DNA of 64,000 nt from Arthrobacter cryoconiti (GCF_020905375.1 NZ_JAJJBU010000003.1:496001-560000); one strand, 5' to 3'; counted from the stretch's first letter, positions 36,471 through 47,569 are shown. The notes: generated by a model not told the origin, from the letters alone. Program-made: numbers and translations.

Positions 36471-38267
36471 GTGGCACTTCGCCTTTCCACTCTCTTTCTT
36501 CGCACCCTTCGCGAGGACCCCGCCGACGCCGAGGTAGACAGCCACAAATTGTTGCTGCGCGCCGGCTATATCCGCCGTGCCGCTCCGGGCATCTACACGT
36601 GGTTGCCGTTGGGGCTGCGTGTCTTGCGCAAGGTCGAGGCGATCGTGCGTGAAGAGATGGACGGGATCGGTGCCCAAGAAGTGCATTTCCCGGCGTTGCT
36701 GCCCAAAGAGCCCTATGAGATCACCAACCGTTGGCTCGAATACGGTGACGGGATTTTCCGTTTGCAGGACCGCAAGGGCGCTGATTATTTGCTGGCGCCC
36801 ACACATGAGGAAATGTTCACACTGCTGGTCAAGGACCTGTACTCCTCTTACAAAGACCTGCCGCTTTCTATCTACCAGATCCAAAATAAGTACCGCGACG
36901 AAGCCCGGCCGCGTGCTGGGCTACTGCGCGGTCGTGAGTTCATCATGAAGGACTCGTATTCTTTTGACATTGACGACGCCGGACTAGACGCCAGTTACAT
37001 GGCCCACCGCGGCGCCTATCTGCGAATCTTTGAACGACTTGGCCTGGAAGTCATTCCAGTCGCGGCAACAGCAGGGGCTATGGGAGGCTCTAAGAGCGAG
37101 GAATTCCTGCACCCGGTGGCGATCGGCGAGGATACCTTTGTGCGCTCTGCGGGCGGTTATGCCGCCAATGTGGAGGCTGTCACCACGGTGGTCCCCGACG
37201 ACATCGATTTCACGAGCGCTCCTGCGGCAGTGGTCATGGACACGCCTGACACCCCGACCATCCAGACCTTGGTTGAGGCAGCAAATAAACTAGCACCGAA
37301 GGCCGACGGCGGTCAGTGGACTGCCGCTGACACCCTGAAGAACGTTGTGCTCGCCATCGATCTGCCGACGGGTGAGCGCCAGCTCGTGGTTATCGGTGTT
37401 CCCGGCGACCGCGCCGTGGACCTCAAGCGCATTGAAGCCAATATTTCGGCTCACCTCACGGTGGGAGGAGAAGTTGGTGTTGAGAGTGCAAACGAAGCCG
37501 ACCTGAAGAAACAGGCCGGACTGGTCAAGGGCTATATTGGCCCGGGTTTGTCCCTAGCTGCTCCAGTCCTCGGAGCTGAATCAGCGACGAAGTTGATGTA
37601 CCTGGTTGATCCCCGTGTTGTGTCCGGCACAAGCTGGATCACCGGCGCCAATGAGTCCGGCAAACATGTATTTGGTTTAGTCGCTGGACGCGACTTTGCC
37701 TGGGACGGGACCATCGAAGCAGTCGAGGTGCGTGAAGGGGACCCTGCCCCCGATGGTTCGGGACCGCTAGAAGCGGCTCGCGGCATTGAGATGGGTCATA
37801 TCTTCGCATTGGGCCGTAAATACGCCCAAGCTCTGGACTTGAAAGTCCTGGATCAAAACGGCAAGCTTGCCGTCGTCACCATGGGTTCCTACGGCATTGG
37901 TGTAACACGTGCCGTTGCCGCTTTGGCCGAATCCAATCATGACGATCGGGGTCTGATCTGGCCGGCCAACGTAGCACCAGCCCACGTCCACGTCGTTGCC
38001 GTGGGCCGAGGTAGCGAACTCTACGAAGCAGCAGAGGCTCTGACCGCCGAACTGGAAGCCAAGGGCCTGGAAGTCATTTACGATGACCGTCCCAAGGTTT
38101 CCCCCGGTGTGAAGTTTGCCGACGCCGAGCTTCTTGGAGTCCCAACCATCGTTGCCGTGGGACGTGGACTGGTGGATGGTGTGGTAGAAATCAAGAATCG
38201 CGCCACGGGCGTTGCCACGAACGTACCCGTCTCCGAGGCAGTGCAATACATCCTCGACAATCAGTAG
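36471..38267 (+). CDS. proS: Prolyl-tRNA synthetase
   Basis: Charges tRNA-Pro; 598 residues, the bacterial type with an editing (INS) insertion between motifs 2 and 3. Motif 1/2 region: [40 protein letters not shown]. Motif 3 lies near [14 protein letters not shown]. The C-terminal anticodon-binding domain begins near 500. The GTG start at 36471 gives the expected [14 protein letters not shown] terminus. It is divergent from the ABC operon. Confidence 0.96.
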   Translation: MALRLSTLFLRTLREDPADAEVDSHKLLLRAGYIRRAAPGIYTWLPLGLRVLRKVEAIVREEMDGIGAQEVHFPALLPKEPYEITNRWLEYGDGIFRLQDRKGADYLLAPTHEEMFTLLVKDLYSSYKDLPLSIYQIQNKYRDEARPRAGLLRGREFIMKDSYSFDIDDAGLDASYMAHRGAYLRIFERLGLEVIPVAATAGAMGGSKSEEFLHPVAIGEDTFVRSAGGYAANVEAVTTVVPDDIDFTSAPAAVVMDTPDTPTIQTLVEAANKLAPKADGGQWTAADTLKNVVLAIDLPTGERQLVVIGVPGDRAVDLKRIEANISAHLTVGGEVGVESANEADLKKQAGLVKGYIGPGLSLAAPVLGAESATKLMYLVDPRVVSGTSWITGANESGKHVFGLVAGRDFAWDGTIEAVEVREGDPAPDGSGPLEAARGIEMGHIFALGRKYAQALDLKVLDQNGKLAVVTMGSYGIGVTRAVAALAESNHDDRGLIWPANVAPAHVHVVAVGRGSELYEAAEALTAELEAKGLEVIYDDRPKVSPGVKFADAELLGVPTIVAVGRGLVDGVVEIKNRATGVATNVPVSEAVQYILDNQ

Positions 38268-38301
38268 CCTTCACCCTTCAGAAACCAATTAGTGGAGAAG
38301 C

Positions 38302-39126
38302 ATGATTTCCGGGTTTGAAAACATCACCGTGGCCACGATCTTATTGATTTTGGTGGCTGGCTTTGCAGCAGGTTGGATTGACGCAGTAGTAGGTGGGGGC
38401 GGACTCATCCAGCTGCCGATCATGCTTATGATCCCCGGGATCACACCCGTGCAGGCATTGGCGAGTAACAAACTAGGTTCGATCTTTGGGACAGCTACCA
38501 GTTCCGTAACGTATTATCGGCGCGTAAAAGTTGATCTGCGAACAGCCCTTCTGATGGCCGCTGTGGCGCTGCTGGGCAGTCTTGGTGGGGCCGTGGTGGC
38601 GACCCTTTTGCCAGTGGCTGTCTTTAAGCCCGTCATAGTTGTGGCATTACTCGCCGTGTTCTTGTTCACCGCTTTCAAGCCCAGTATTGGCAACACCACG
38701 GAACCTTTGCGCTCTGGCCGCAAGCACTACGTTGTGGCCTGCGCCATTGCTGCCCCGATTGGTTTTTACGATGGTTTGATCGGCCCAGGGACGGGATCTT
38801 TCTTAGTGATCGCCTTAGTGAGCCTCATGGGGTATGCGTTTCTTGAAGCAAGCGCTAAATCCAAGATCATCAATCTGGCCACCAATGCCGGCGCGCTGAT
38901 GTTCTTTCTGCCCAACGGTTCCATTTTGTGGGGTGTGGGGCTGCTCCTTGGCGCCGCAAACATGGCCGGCGGTTACCTCGGCGCCCGTACTGCGGTGAAA
39001 CAAGGCAATAAGTTCATTAGAGTCGTGTTTTTAGTCGTTGTATTGGTACTCATTATCAAACTTGGCATAGACGTTTGGAACGAAAATGGGCTGGCGGCGT
39101 TGTCCACCAACATGCTGCGGTCCTAA
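38302..39126 (+). CDS. TauE/SafE-family transporter
   Basis: A 274-residue membrane protein of the sulfite/organosulfonate exporter TauE/SafE family. About eight hydrophobic segments are visible, with the duplicated glycine-rich motif (AVVGGGGLIQLPIMLMI; YDGLIGPGTGSFLVIALV) typical of the family. GGAGAAG 5 bases upstream supports the start. The substrate is a small anion, but which one is not shown. It is 35 bases after proS and may share its transcript. Confidence 0.88.
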   Translation: MISGFENITVATILLILVAGFAAGWIDAVVGGGGLIQLPIMLMIPGITPVQALASNKLGSIFGTATSSVTYYRRVKVDLRTALLMAAVALLGSLGGAVVATLLPVAVFKPVIVVALLAVFLFTAFKPSIGNTTEPLRSGRKHYVVACAIAAPIGFYDGLIGPGTGSFLVIALVSLMGYAFLEASAKSKIINLATNAGALMFFLPNGSILWGVGLLLGAANMAGGYLGARTAVKQGNKFIRVVFLVVVLVLIIKLGIDVWNENGLAALSTNMLRS

Positions 39127-39183
39127 TTTGCCCCCTTTACGTGTCTTTGTCCACGCCAAGGGAAAACGGCTGGGAGCATGCTG

Positions 39184-39927
39184 CTAGCCAAGCAAACCGC
39201 TGGCACCGAGCAGCCTACCGATGACGAAAGTGGCGGCCAGGGCCACTGCTCCGCCCAATGTCACGCGCAGGGCGGCCTTGATGCGGGAGCCGCCGCCGAT
39301 GGTGGCGCCCACCCAGCCAGTGATAGCCAATGCGGCCAGCACTGCCACAAAAGTGACTGGAACGCGGAGCGTTTCCGGCGGAAGTAAGATGGCAAGCATG
39401 GGCAAGATCGCGCCGAGAGTGAAAGCGATGGCTGAGGCGATAGCTGCATGCCAGGCGTTGACGACGTCGTTCTCGTCTAGATTCAGCTCAGCACTCACAT
39501 GCGCGCCCACGGCGTCGTGCTCCGTCAACTCCTTCGCAACCCGCTGGGCTGTCCCGGCGCTGAGACCCTTGCGCTCGTAAATGCGTGCCAACTCTGCAAG
39601 GTTCCGTGCGGGCGCTAAGGCGAGATCCCGGCGTTTTTGAGCGATCATGTGCTTTTGGCTATCACTTTGGCTGCTCACTGATACGTACTCACCCAGTGCC
39701 ATGGACACTGCGCCGCCTACCAGGGCCGCCATCCCCGCCATGAGGATTGCCCCTGTGCCGCCAGTAGCACCGGCAACGCCGACTACGACGGCGGCAACGG
39801 AGACGATACCGTCGTTGGCACCCAGAACGCCGGCGCGCAGCCAGTTCAAACGCTGCGCTATCTCACCGGTTCGTGTGAGCTCCCTTGGGGCCGTGCCGAG
39901 TACTTCTAGATCAACTGCTCGCTTCAT
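39184..39927 (-). CDS. VIT1/CCC1-family metal transporter
   Basis: A 247-residue vacuolar-iron-transporter-type protein. GVLGANDGIVSVAAVVVGVA is the family signature in the first membrane helix, and GAVSMALGEYVSVSSQSDSQ follows. A charged cytoplasmic helix region (RDLALAPARNLAELARIYER) corresponds to the metal-binding domain of VIT. Four or five membrane segments. Likely exports or sequesters Fe2+/Mn2+. It is convergent with the TauE gene. Confidence 0.9.
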   Translation of the reverse strand: MKRAVDLEVLGTAPRELTRTGEIAQRLNWLRAGVLGANDGIVSVAAVVVGVAGATGGTGAILMAGMAALVGGAVSMALGEYVSVSSQSDSQKHMIAQKRRDLALAPARNLAELARIYERKGLSAGTAQRVAKELTEHDAVGAHVSAELNLDENDVVNAWHAAIASAIAFTLGAILPMLAILLPPETLRVPVTFVAVLAALAITGWVGATIGGGSRIKAALRVTLGGAVALAATFVIGRLLGASGLLG

Positions 39928-40106
39928 GACCTAAGCAAACCACCGTGCCGGATTCGCCGCCAGCAAGGTGAGGATGTCCTCCCAGAGGCAAGGCTCGCCT
40001 GAGTTTGGACAAACTTTCCAGAGAATTTTTTGGGCCACTCTTTAGGTGGTAGGGAAGTTGGCACGTCGATCGTTAATTGGCAGGCCGGTCGTTAGGAGGC
40101 CTGTCG

Positions 40107-42137
40107 TTAGGACGCAGGTGTTGGAACGGAGATGCCAGGTAGCGCTCCGGGCGTACCTCCCCAAGTTTGCTCTGCGACGATTGATCCTAGTAGCCAGGCC
40201 ACGGCAAGTGACCGTGGAGATGATTCTGTGGTGCTGGTTGCCGATACAACGTGGGGAGCAGACGGTTGGCTCAAGGTGGCCAGGTCGCCGTAAACATCGG
40301 CCAGCTGAGCCTCCAACTTCCCTAGGGCTTGTTGAGGTGCGGTGGTGAATGATGGGTCCAGCACATAGGCCGGAACAGGAACTATTTGTGGAAGACACTG
40401 ATGGGCCAATGCGGCATTTAGAAGTGTCAGTCGTTCCTGATGCTCCTTGAGGAGATCCATGGCGGTGGAAAATGCGGGCTTAGCCAGGCGCGATCCGGCC
40501 ACTTGGTAGGTGTACACGGCTTTTTGCTCGGCTAAGGCAGCCGTATGAAGTGCTGTATCCGCATCCACACCGGGTTTTGGAGTGCGCGTTTCCTTGCAGT
40601 TCTCCGACGTGGCCAGCGCAAATTGAGATGTGGTCGAAAATGCTTGCAGATCGGGGGCCGTCAGGCTGTTTTCTGCCGCAAGATCGGCGGCAAGCAGGAA
40701 CTCACTCGTGCTTGCCGAGGCAAAAACTCTGCCCAATGTGCCGTCCGCTGTCATGGCGAAACCAAGCATACTGGTGGCGTTTGCAGTGAGGGCTTGAGTA
40801 AAGTCCGCCATGGAACCTGGTGGCACGGGCACGGGTGTGGTGCTGATAGGCGCTGACGATGCCGTTGTCGAAACAGGAAGCCCGTCGGATAGCGCAGCCG
40901 TATGAGCCTGCAGCGCAGCTGCCGTGGTTTCAAGTAATTTCTTATTACTGGCCACCGTCGCCGTTGTACCTAGTTGCCGGGCCATAGACGCCAGGGCTTG
41001 CGTTGCGTCCCGCATTTGCACCCGGTTGAGTTCGGTAGTGGAAGGCGGAGCGTCCTTTGTGTCCTTATCAGAGATCACGGTCCCCACGCTCAAAACAACG
41101 GCCGCAATGACCAGCAACAACAGCAATGCTCGGAGGGCAGCCCAGATGCGATTGCGCTTTTTACGTGTGGCCCGCCTCTGAAGAGGTACTTCTGGGAGGG
41201 CGTCACCGATGGGGGAAACGGGGGTCAACACGAGCTCTGGCGTCAAAGCAGCAGCGCTGGCACTTGTGGCTTCTGCTCCACTTGGCTGGCTCTGCTCGGC
41301 CAAGCGCCTTTCGCGTCGTGATAGGGGAACCTCGGGCTCGTCAATAACAGGTGAAGAGGTGGGCTCGTCATTTACCGCGATCTCACCGGCTGGTTGCTCG
41401 TGGTCGGGCTCTCCGCCTGTGGGGATCTCACCGGCAGGTTTTGAGTTTGACTCGTTGGTAGCTTTTTCTTCCCCATCTGGGAAGGAAGCCTGAGGCAGGT
41501 CCGATCTGCCCATGCTCTGCGCTGCCGTTGATGTTTCAACTTGCTCGGCAGCCAGAACTACCCCGGCAGCGTCAGGGGAGGCTTGCGTGTCAAGCGTGCT
41601 GTCAGCCAGGGTCGCCAGGCTGGCAGCATCCGCGGTCCCTGCGGTATCGGAGGTGGGCTCTGTGTCTGAATCCGGACGAGCGTCGGCATCCGATGTCGGA
41701 TCTGCATCCACATCCACATCAGGATCAAGATCAGAATCAGGATCAGGATCAAGATCAGGATCAAGATCAAGATCAAGATCAGAATCAGGATCAGGATCAG
41801 GATCAGGATCAGAATCAGGACCAGCGTCTGCCGGGTGCCCGGAAGACTCTTTGGCGGGAAGCTGCTCCGCTTTGGCCTGCGCCAGGCTTGGCGCGCTGAC
41901 GTCCGATTTTGAAGTTTGTGATGCCGGGACAATCATGCCGTCGGCGCCTACTACGATGACGACAGCGCCAATACCGGAGCCCTTATTTGGCGAGCCTGCC
42001 GGAGAGGAGACTCTCCGGTGTCCTGTCCGCCGCGGCTTGGCGGGGGAAGTCCCGGGCACGACTTCGAGGTCTCCGGCAGGAGTGGGCTGACGCTCGGAAG
42101 CAGAACGGGAATTGGTCACAACTGTTGATGTTCTCAT
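40107..42137 (-). CDS. DUF4439 ferritin-like protein with Asp-rich repeat
   Basis: A 676-residue protein. Domain order: disordered N terminus; an Asp-Pro/Asp-Ser/Asp-Leu repeat (about 107-140) from a hexamer tract; a second disordered acidic part; one membrane segment (ALRALLLLLVIAAVVLSVG) near 340; an extracellular helical region; and a C-terminal DUF4439 ferritin-like domain (about 520-640; ALAEQKAVYTYQVAGSRLA; HQERLTLLNAAL). DUF4439 genes commonly lie next to rimP in Micrococcaceae, as here. Function unknown; the ferritin fold suggests a metal or bundle role on the cell surface. The long acidic stretch may reach across the cytoplasm. Confidence 0.8.
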   Translation of the reverse strand: MRTSTVVTNSRSASERQPTPAGDLEVVPGTSPAKPRRTGHRRVSSPAGSPNKGSGIGAVVIVVGADGMIVPASQTSKSDVSAPSLAQAKAEQLPAKESSGHPADAGPDSDPDPDPDPDSDLDLDLDPDLDPDPDSDLDPDVDVDADPTSDADARPDSDTEPTSDTAGTADAASLATLADSTLDTQASPDAAGVVLAAEQVETSTAAQSMGRSDLPQASFPDGEEKATNESNSKPAGEIPTGGEPDHEQPAGEIAVNDEPTSSPVIDEPEVPLSRRERRLAEQSQPSGAEATSASAAALTPELVLTPVSPIGDALPEVPLQRRATRKKRNRIWAALRALLLLLVIAAVVLSVGTVISDKDTKDAPPSTTELNRVQMRDATQALASMARQLGTTATVASNKKLLETTAAALQAHTAALSDGLPVSTTASSAPISTTPVPVPPGSMADFTQALTANATSMLGFAMTADGTLGRVFASASTSEFLLAADLAAENSLTAPDLQAFSTTSQFALATSENCKETRTPKPGVDADTALHTAALAEQKAVYTYQVAGSRLAKPAFSTAMDLLKEHQERLTLLNAALAHQCLPQIVPVPAYVLDPSFTTAPQQALGKLEAQLADVYGDLATLSQPSAPHVVSATSTTESSPRSLAVAWLLGSIVAEQTWGGTPGALPGISVPTPAS
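41719..41820. repeat. Seventeen tandem hexamers encoding Asp-X pairs
   Basis: On the plus strand the tract is made of units ATCAGG, ATCAAG and ATCAGA in mixed order, 102 bp in all. On the coding (minus) strand it reads Asp-Pro, Asp-Leu and Asp-Ser. The period of 6 keeps the frame when copies change. Confidence 0.9.
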
Positions 42138-42289
42138 GTTGACCGGTCATTGTGCACACTAATACCGTCTGTCGGCACGCCGATTGGGTCCAAATGCGTT
42201 GATACTCACAGCAAAAACGTTCTGCGCGACCGGTTGAAACTCGGTAGTCTATATATCTACAACATAATTTCAAGGGAGGCGGGCGTCCA

Positions 42290-42919
42290 ATGGCGAAGTC
42301 GGACAGGCCAAAAATGGCCCGAAACTCAGGGCATTCTCACTCGCTCGTAGATCCTGGTGCTCAGGCACAGCGGTTGATGGCGCTGCTGGCACCCACCGTT
42401 GATAGTGCTGGGCTCTACCTTGAGGACGTTCGAGTTACTTTTGCCGGGACACACCGAACTGTTTCGGTGGTCGTGGACCTGCCGGATTCGGAAACCGGCG
42501 GAGTAGGGCTTGACGCGATTGGACGGATATCCAAGACATTGTCTGAGACTATGGATTCCGATCCATTAGATGACGGGGTGCCCTATGATTTGGAAATCTC
42601 CTCACCTGGTGCCACCCGGCCGCTAACGCAGCCACGCCACTGGCGTCGTGCGCTAGGCAAAATGGTGAAAGTGAACGCCATCGACAGGGATAATCTAACG
42701 GGCCGGATACTGGCTGTTGACGACGACGGCGTGCAGTTGCTACCTGAGCTGCCTGTTAAAAAGGGTATGAAACCCAAACAAGGCGAGCCGGAGAAGGTTT
42801 TGTTCGCAACCATTCGCCGCGGTGTTGTGGAAATTGAATTTGCTCGCCTGGACGAGGCTGAGCTGGATTTGGAATTTGAGCCGACCGGCGGCGACGCGGT
42901 CGATCGAGAGGAAAGCTGA
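42290..42919 (+). CDS. rimP: Ribosome maturation factor RimP
   Basis: Needed for 30S subunit maturation; 209 residues. The RimP N domain ([37 protein letters not shown]) with [14 protein letters not shown] and the SH3-like C domain (about 115-180) are clear. The N terminus has an 18-residue extension. GGGAGG lies about 10 bases upstream of the ATG. It heads the rimP-nusA-ylxR-infB operon. A TTGAAA and an AT-rich segment upstream (42234-42268) could be the promoter but spacing is poor. Confidence 0.93.
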   Translation: MAKSDRPKMARNSGHSHSLVDPGAQAQRLMALLAPTVDSAGLYLEDVRVTFAGTHRTVSVVVDLPDSETGGVGLDAIGRISKTLSETMDSDPLDDGVPYDLEISSPGATRPLTQPRHWRRALGKMVKVNAIDRDNLTGRILAVDDDGVQLLPELPVKKGMKPKQGEPEKVLFATIRRGVVEIEFARLDEAELDLEFEPTGGDAVDREES

Positions 42920-42921
42920 TT

Positions 42922-43893
42922 ATGGATATCGATATGAGCGCGCTGCGAATTCTGGAGCGTGAACGCGAGATCCCCTTGGATCTGCTGATCCCCACCATCG
43001 AGCAGGCATTGCTGATGGCTTATCACAAGTCTCCCGGTGCCAATGAGCAAGCTCGCGCCGAACTCGACCGCAAGAGCGGACACGTCACCATCTGGGCCGC
43101 CGAGTTGGACGAAGACGGAGAGCAAGTCGGTGAGTTTGAGGACACGCCAGCTGGCTTCGGGCGCATTGCTGCCAGTACGGCCCGCCAGATCATCCTCCAA
43201 CGCTTGCGTGACGTCGAGGATGAGAACGTCTTGGGTGAGTTCAAGGGCAAAGAAGGCGAACTTGTAGCGGGTCAGATTCAGCAGGGAAATAACCCGAATA
43301 TGATTCAGGTTAACCTTGGGGCCGTCGAGGGAGTCCTTCCCCCCAATGAGCAGGTCCCCGGCGAGAGCTATCGCCACGGCTCCCGCGTTCGCGCCTACGT
43401 TGTGGATGTTCACCGTGGCTTGAAGGGTCCCTCTGTTACTCTTTCACGCTCCCATCCGGGCCTTGTGCGCAAGCTTTTCGAGATGGAAGTTCCTGAAATT
43501 GCTGATGGCACGGTTGAAATTGTTGCTCTTGCCCGGGAGGCAGGACACCGTACAAAAATGGCCGTCACGGCTCACAAGGCCGGAGTGAACGCCAAGGGTG
43601 CGTGCATCGGCGAAATGGGTTCGCGCGTGCGCGCCGTCATGTCTGAACTCAACGATGAAAAGATCGACATTGTTGACTTCAATGAGGACCCGGCCGCATT
43701 TATCGCCAGTTCGCTATCTCCGTCTAAGGTGATTTCGGTCACCATTGTTGATGAGGATGCTCGCTCGGCAAGGGTGGTTGTGCCCGATTATCAGCTCTCT
43801 TTGGCCATTGGCAAGGAAGGGCAGAACGCCAGACTTGCTGCCAAGTTGACCGGATGGCGCATCGACATCGTCTCGGACGCCAGCGCAGAATAG
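42922..43893 (+). CDS. nusA: Transcription termination/antitermination factor NusA
   Basis: Binds RNA polymerase and nascent RNA to modulate pausing and termination. The 323-residue product is the short actinobacterial form: N-terminal polymerase-binding domain (1-110), S1 domain (about 112-185), then KH1 and KH2 ([36 protein letters not shown]). The C-terminal acidic repeats of enterobacterial NusA are absent, as expected. Two bases after the rimP stop; an alternative ATG lies at 42934. Confidence 0.95.
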   Translation: MDIDMSALRILEREREIPLDLLIPTIEQALLMAYHKSPGANEQARAELDRKSGHVTIWAAELDEDGEQVGEFEDTPAGFGRIAASTARQIILQRLRDVEDENVLGEFKGKEGELVAGQIQQGNNPNMIQVNLGAVEGVLPPNEQVPGESYRHGSRVRAYVVDVHRGLKGPSVTLSRSHPGLVRKLFEMEVPEIADGTVEIVALAREAGHRTKMAVTAHKAGVNAKGACIGEMGSRVRAVMSELNDEKIDIVDFNEDPAAFIASSLSPSKVISVTIVDEDARSARVVVPDYQLSLAIGKEGQNARLAAKLTGWRIDIVSDASAE

Positions 43894-43974
43894 GTTAGCG
43901 GCCCGGCCGCGCGGTAGACTAGTTGGGACCGGGCCTACGGGCTGTTGTGACTAATCGTGTAAGGCGTTGCACAC

Positions 43975-44322
43975 GTGCCAAAGATTTTCGGTGTTCGTGG
44001 GGAAGAAAAACCCATAGCACCAGGCGCATTGCGAACCTGCATTGGTTGCAAACAAACCGATGCCCGTCAAAAGCTGCTGCGGCTGGTCAGATCAAGCAAC
44101 GAGTTCGGGGAACTGAACGCTTTGATTGATGTGCGACGCCGCCGCCCTGGCAGGGGAGCATGGCTGCACCCCAGCGAAAACTGCATCAAGCTTGCTCTCA
44201 AACGTCGCGCCATTGGACGAGCCCTTCCAGGGATCACCAATGGCTCCGATATCGAAAAAGAGCTTGTGGGCAGCTACCGCCAGGTATTTGAATCAATACG
44301 AACCGACATTGTCCCTTTGTGA
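43975..44322 (+). CDS. YlxR (DUF448) RNA-binding protein
   Basis: A 115-residue protein of the YlxR family between nusA and infB, its conserved position. PGALRTCIGCKQTDARQKLL is the family signature, and RRRPGRGAWLHPSENCIKLA is the second. The only possible start in the frame is GTG 43975, with a weak AAGG about 10 bases upstream. YlxR proteins bind RNA and in some bacteria influence RNase P or transcription; the role here is not shown. Confidence 0.9.
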   Translation: MPKIFGVRGEEKPIAPGALRTCIGCKQTDARQKLLRLVRSSNEFGELNALIDVRRRRPGRGAWLHPSENCIKLALKRRAIGRALPGITNGSDIEKELVGSYRQVFESIRTDIVPL

Positions 44323-44483
44323 AAGCGGGTCAGAAAACCGATGGAAACCCGATGAGTACCCAGCGATGAGTGCCCAAAAATGAGCATCTTCGTGCTCTCT
44401 CACGCCGCGCGGTCCGACATGGATTGTCGCAGTAAGAATTAAGCGGTTCGTACCTGTCCGGTGCGGGCCGAGACAGGAGAAAT

Positions 44484-47393
44484 GTGGCCAAGGCCCGCGT
44501 CCACGAGCTTGCAAAAGAGCTCGGTATCACCTCAAAAGAAGCAGTTACTAAGCTTCAAGAACTCGGCGAATTCGTTCGTTCAGCGTCTTCAACCATTGAG
44601 GCCCCCGTCGTGAAGAAGCTTCGCGACGCATTCCCAGCTGCCCAGGCAGCACCCAGCAAACCGGCTCCAGCCGCACCCGTCGCTACACCGGCCCCGGCAG
44701 CAACGGCCACTGCGCCTGCTGCAGTTGCGCCAGCCACAAGTGCTCCCGCACCCGCTGCATCAGCGCCGCAAGCGGCAAGTGCTTCCGCACCTGCTGCTCC
44801 GGCTGCACCAGCACCCAAGGCGGCTTCAGCCGCCAAACCGGGTGCCAAGCCCGCTGCGGCGGCACCCGCGCCAGCCGCATCAGCGCCGCAAGCTCCTAAG
44901 GCTGCACCAGCACCAGCACCCAAGGCTGCACCATCGGCCGGTGGACCCCGCCCGGGAAACAATCCCTTTGCTTCGTCTCAGGGGATGCCGCGCTCCGGCC
45001 GCCCTGAGCGTGGCGAGAACCGGGACGGCAACCGGGCCCCGCGCCCAGCCGCGGGTTCAACGGGAGGCGCTGGTTCAGGAACGGGCAGCCCTCGCCCGGG
45101 TAATAATCCCTTCGCTTCTTCGCAGGGCATGCCCCGTCCGGGTACGCCGCGCAGCGCTGAAGCCGGGACCGGCGGTCCACGTCCAGGCGGTCCTCGTCCA
45201 GGTGCTCCTCGCCCGGGTGCTCCTCGCCCGGCCGGTGCCAGTGGCACTGGCGGTCCTCGTCCGGGTGCCCCGCGCCCAGGCGGCCCCCGTCCCACACCCG
45301 GCATGATGCCAAACCGCACCGAGCGCCCGGCGGCTCCCGGTCGCGGCAATGACCGTCCGGGTGCGCCGGGACGTGGACGCCCCGGAGCTCCCGGAGCCAC
45401 ACCGGGCGGAGCCCCCGCCGGCGGTGGCTTCGGTAAGGGTGGTCGCGGTCGCGGTGGCACCCAGGGTGCCTTTGGTAAGGGCGGCGCAGGCCGTGGCAAG
45501 CAGCGCAAGTCCAAGCGTGCCAAGCGCCAGGAACTAGAGCAGATGAGCGCTCCGTCACTTGGTGGCGTGAGCGTACCCCGTGGCGACGGTAACACCGTCA
45601 TCCGCTTGCGTCGAGGCGCTTCCATCTCTGATTTCGCCGATAAGATCGAGGCAAATCCCGCAGCATTGGTGACAGTGCTCTTCCACCTGGGCGAGATGGC
45701 AACTGCCACGCAGTCTTTGGACGAAGACACGTTCGCCTTGCTGGGAACCGAACTCGGCTACCGGGTCCAGGTTGTTTCCCCGGAAGACGAGGAGCGCGAG
45801 CTGCTCAGCAGCTTCGACATCGATTTCGATGCCGAGCTTGAAGCTGAAGGCGACGAAGACCTTGAAATTCGTCCTCCGGTCGTTACTGTCATGGGTCACG
45901 TCGACCATGGTAAAACCCGTCTGTTGGATGCCATCCGTAAGTCGGATGTCGTTGCTGACGAGCATGGTGGCATCACCCAGCACATCGGTGCTTACCAGAT
46001 CGTGCATGAGCACGAGGGTAACGATCGTCGCATCACGTTTATTGACACCCCCGGCCACGAAGCGTTCACCGCTATGCGTGCTCGTGGTGCCAAAGTCACC
46101 GACATCGCCGTTTTGGTGGTTGCCGCTGATGACGGCGTCATGCCTCAGACCGTTGAGGCACTCAACCACGCACAGGCTGCTAACGTGCCGATCGTGGTTG
46201 CAGTGAACAAGATTGACAAGGAAGGCTCCAACCCGGAGAAGATCCGCGGGCAGCTCACCGAGTATGGTCTGGTTCCTGAGGAATATGGTGGAGACACCAT
46301 GTTCGTGGACGTCTCGGCACGCAACAACATCAACATCGAGGAACTCCTCGAAGCTGTGTTGCTGACCGCTGATGCAGCCTTGGACATGCGTGCCAACCCG
46401 AACAAGGACGCCCGAGGCATCGCGATTGAAGCGAATCTGGACAAGGGCCGCGGTTCCGTAGCCACCGTCCTGGTGCAGTCCGGTACCTTGCACGTCGGTG
46501 ACATCATTGTCGCCGGCACCGCACACGGCCGTGTGCGTGCCATGTTCGATGAAAATGGCGACGTCATCTCCGAGGCCGGTCCTTCGCGTCCGGTTCAGGT
46601 ACTGGGTCTTTCCAATGTCCCCCGTGCAGGTGACACGTTCTTCGTCACCGGCGACGAGCGCACTGCCCGCCAGATCGCTGAGAAGCGTGAAGCAGCAGAC
46701 CGCAATGCCGCACTGGCCAAGCGCCGCAAGCGCATCAGCCTGGAAGACTTTGACCAGGCCGTTGCCGATGGGAAGGTTGACACGCTTAACCTCATCCTTA
46801 AGGGTGACGTTTCGGGTGCCGTTGAGGCGCTGGAAGATTCACTGTTGAAGATCGACGTCGGCGAAGGTGTGGCGCTTCGGGTGATTCACCGCGGTGTGGG
46901 TGCTATAACCCAGAACGACGTCAACTTGGCCACTGTGGACAACGCGATCATCATCGGTTTCAACGTCAAGCCGGCGGAGCGCGTTGCCGAGCTGGCTGAC
47001 CGTGAAGGCGTAGACATGCGCTTCTACTCGGTCATCTACGGTGCCATCGACGATATTGAGCTGGCCTTGAAGGGTATGCTCAAGCCCGAGTACGAGGAAG
47101 TTCAGTTGGGCACCGCGGAAATTCGCGAAGTCTTCCGTTCATCCAAATTTGGGAATATTGCCGGATCGATTGTTCGCTCGGGCACCATTCGCCGCAACTC
47201 GAAGGCACGTGTTCTGCGCGCTGGGAAGGTTATCGGTGAGAACCTCACCGTTGACTCACTCAAGCGCTTCAAGGATGACGCAACCGAAGTACGTACGGAC
47301 TTCGAGTGTGGTATCGGGTTGGGCTCGTTCAACGACCTGCTGCCTGAGGACATCATCGAGACGTTCGAGATGCGAGAGAAGCCGCGCGTCTAG
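44484..47393 (+). CDS. infB: Translation initiation factor IF-2
   Basis: GTPase that brings initiator tRNA to the 30S subunit; 969 residues. The N-terminal IF2N domain ([20 protein letters not shown]) is followed by about 300 residues of Ala/Pro- and Gly/Pro/Arg-rich linker, in which [15 protein letters not shown] occurs twice, as in other actinobacteria. The G domain starts near 470 with [16 protein letters not shown] and NKID. Domains II-IV reach the C terminus [14 protein letters not shown] 44484 has AGGAG 4 bases upstream. It is preceded by a 161-base gap with no other gene, so an internal promoter may exist there. Confidence 0.97.
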   Translation: MAKARVHELAKELGITSKEAVTKLQELGEFVRSASSTIEAPVVKKLRDAFPAAQAAPSKPAPAAPVATPAPAATATAPAAVAPATSAPAPAASAPQAASASAPAAPAAPAPKAASAAKPGAKPAAAAPAPAASAPQAPKAAPAPAPKAAPSAGGPRPGNNPFASSQGMPRSGRPERGENRDGNRAPRPAAGSTGGAGSGTGSPRPGNNPFASSQGMPRPGTPRSAEAGTGGPRPGGPRPGAPRPGAPRPAGASGTGGPRPGAPRPGGPRPTPGMMPNRTERPAAPGRGNDRPGAPGRGRPGAPGATPGGAPAGGGFGKGGRGRGGTQGAFGKGGAGRGKQRKSKRAKRQELEQMSAPSLGGVSVPRGDGNTVIRLRRGASISDFADKIEANPAALVTVLFHLGEMATATQSLDEDTFALLGTELGYRVQVVSPEDEERELLSSFDIDFDAELEAEGDEDLEIRPPVVTVMGHVDHGKTRLLDAIRKSDVVADEHGGITQHIGAYQIVHEHEGNDRRITFIDTPGHEAFTAMRARGAKVTDIAVLVVAADDGVMPQTVEALNHAQAANVPIVVAVNKIDKEGSNPEKIRGQLTEYGLVPEEYGGDTMFVDVSARNNINIEELLEAVLLTADAALDMRANPNKDARGIAIEANLDKGRGSVATVLVQSGTLHVGDIIVAGTAHGRVRAMFDENGDVISEAGPSRPVQVLGLSNVPRAGDTFFVTGDERTARQIAEKREAADRNAALAKRRKRISLEDFDQAVADGKVDTLNLILKGDVSGAVEALEDSLLKIDVGEGVALRVIHRGVGAITQNDVNLATVDNAIIIGFNVKPAERVAELADREGVDMRFYSVIYGAIDDIELALKGMLKPEYEEVQLGTAEIREVFRSSKFGNIAGSIVRSGTIRRNSKARVLRAGKVIGENLTVDSLKRFKDDATEVRTDFECGIGLGSFNDLLPEDIIETFEMREKPRV

Positions 47394-47409
47394 TCATCAG
47401 GCAGTTCCG

Positions 47410-47506
47410 CCGGCCGGCTTGCCCTGCAAGCCTGCGGGCGGATCCCGGCCGGTGGGACCTGCATGTTCCATGAGCCGGCCGGGCGCCCACACGGGCGTCC
47501 GGCCGG
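47410..47506 (+). repeat. Four CCGGCCGG blocks before rbfA
   Basis: Self-complementary CCGGCCGG occurs at 47410-47417, 47445-47452, 47475-47482 and 47499-47506. The last two are the arms of the terminator-like hairpin. Any two blocks can pair, so alternative folds are possible in the infB-rbfA leader. Confidence 0.8.
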
Positions 47507-47510
47507 CTTT
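47473..47510 (+). terminator. Terminator-like hairpin between infB and rbfA
   Basis: A 16-bp stem (47473-47488 with 47493-47508) with a 4-base ACAC loop and a single G-U pair is followed by a short TT. It can end infB transcripts or attenuate entry into rbfA. Confidence 0.75.
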
Positions 47511-47569
47511 GCAATCCCTAAGATGGTTCCAGGACCATCCTTGTCTTTCCACTTTTGAAGGAGAACACC

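Noticed and set aside
39928-40106. Repeated GTCGTTAGGA in the gap between the VIT-family and DUF4439 genes
   Set aside because: Only two imperfect short copies, with no clear partner gene or structure.
41512-42090. Open frame on the plus strand across the Asp-rich tract
   Set aside because: The hexamer repeat has no stop codons in several frames. The minus-strand frame has a membrane helix and a recognisable DUF4439 domain, so it is the real gene.
44978-45730. Minus-strand frame of 250 residues inside infB
   Set aside because: It mirrors the Gly/Pro/Arg-rich linker of IF-2 and has no independent domain or start signal.
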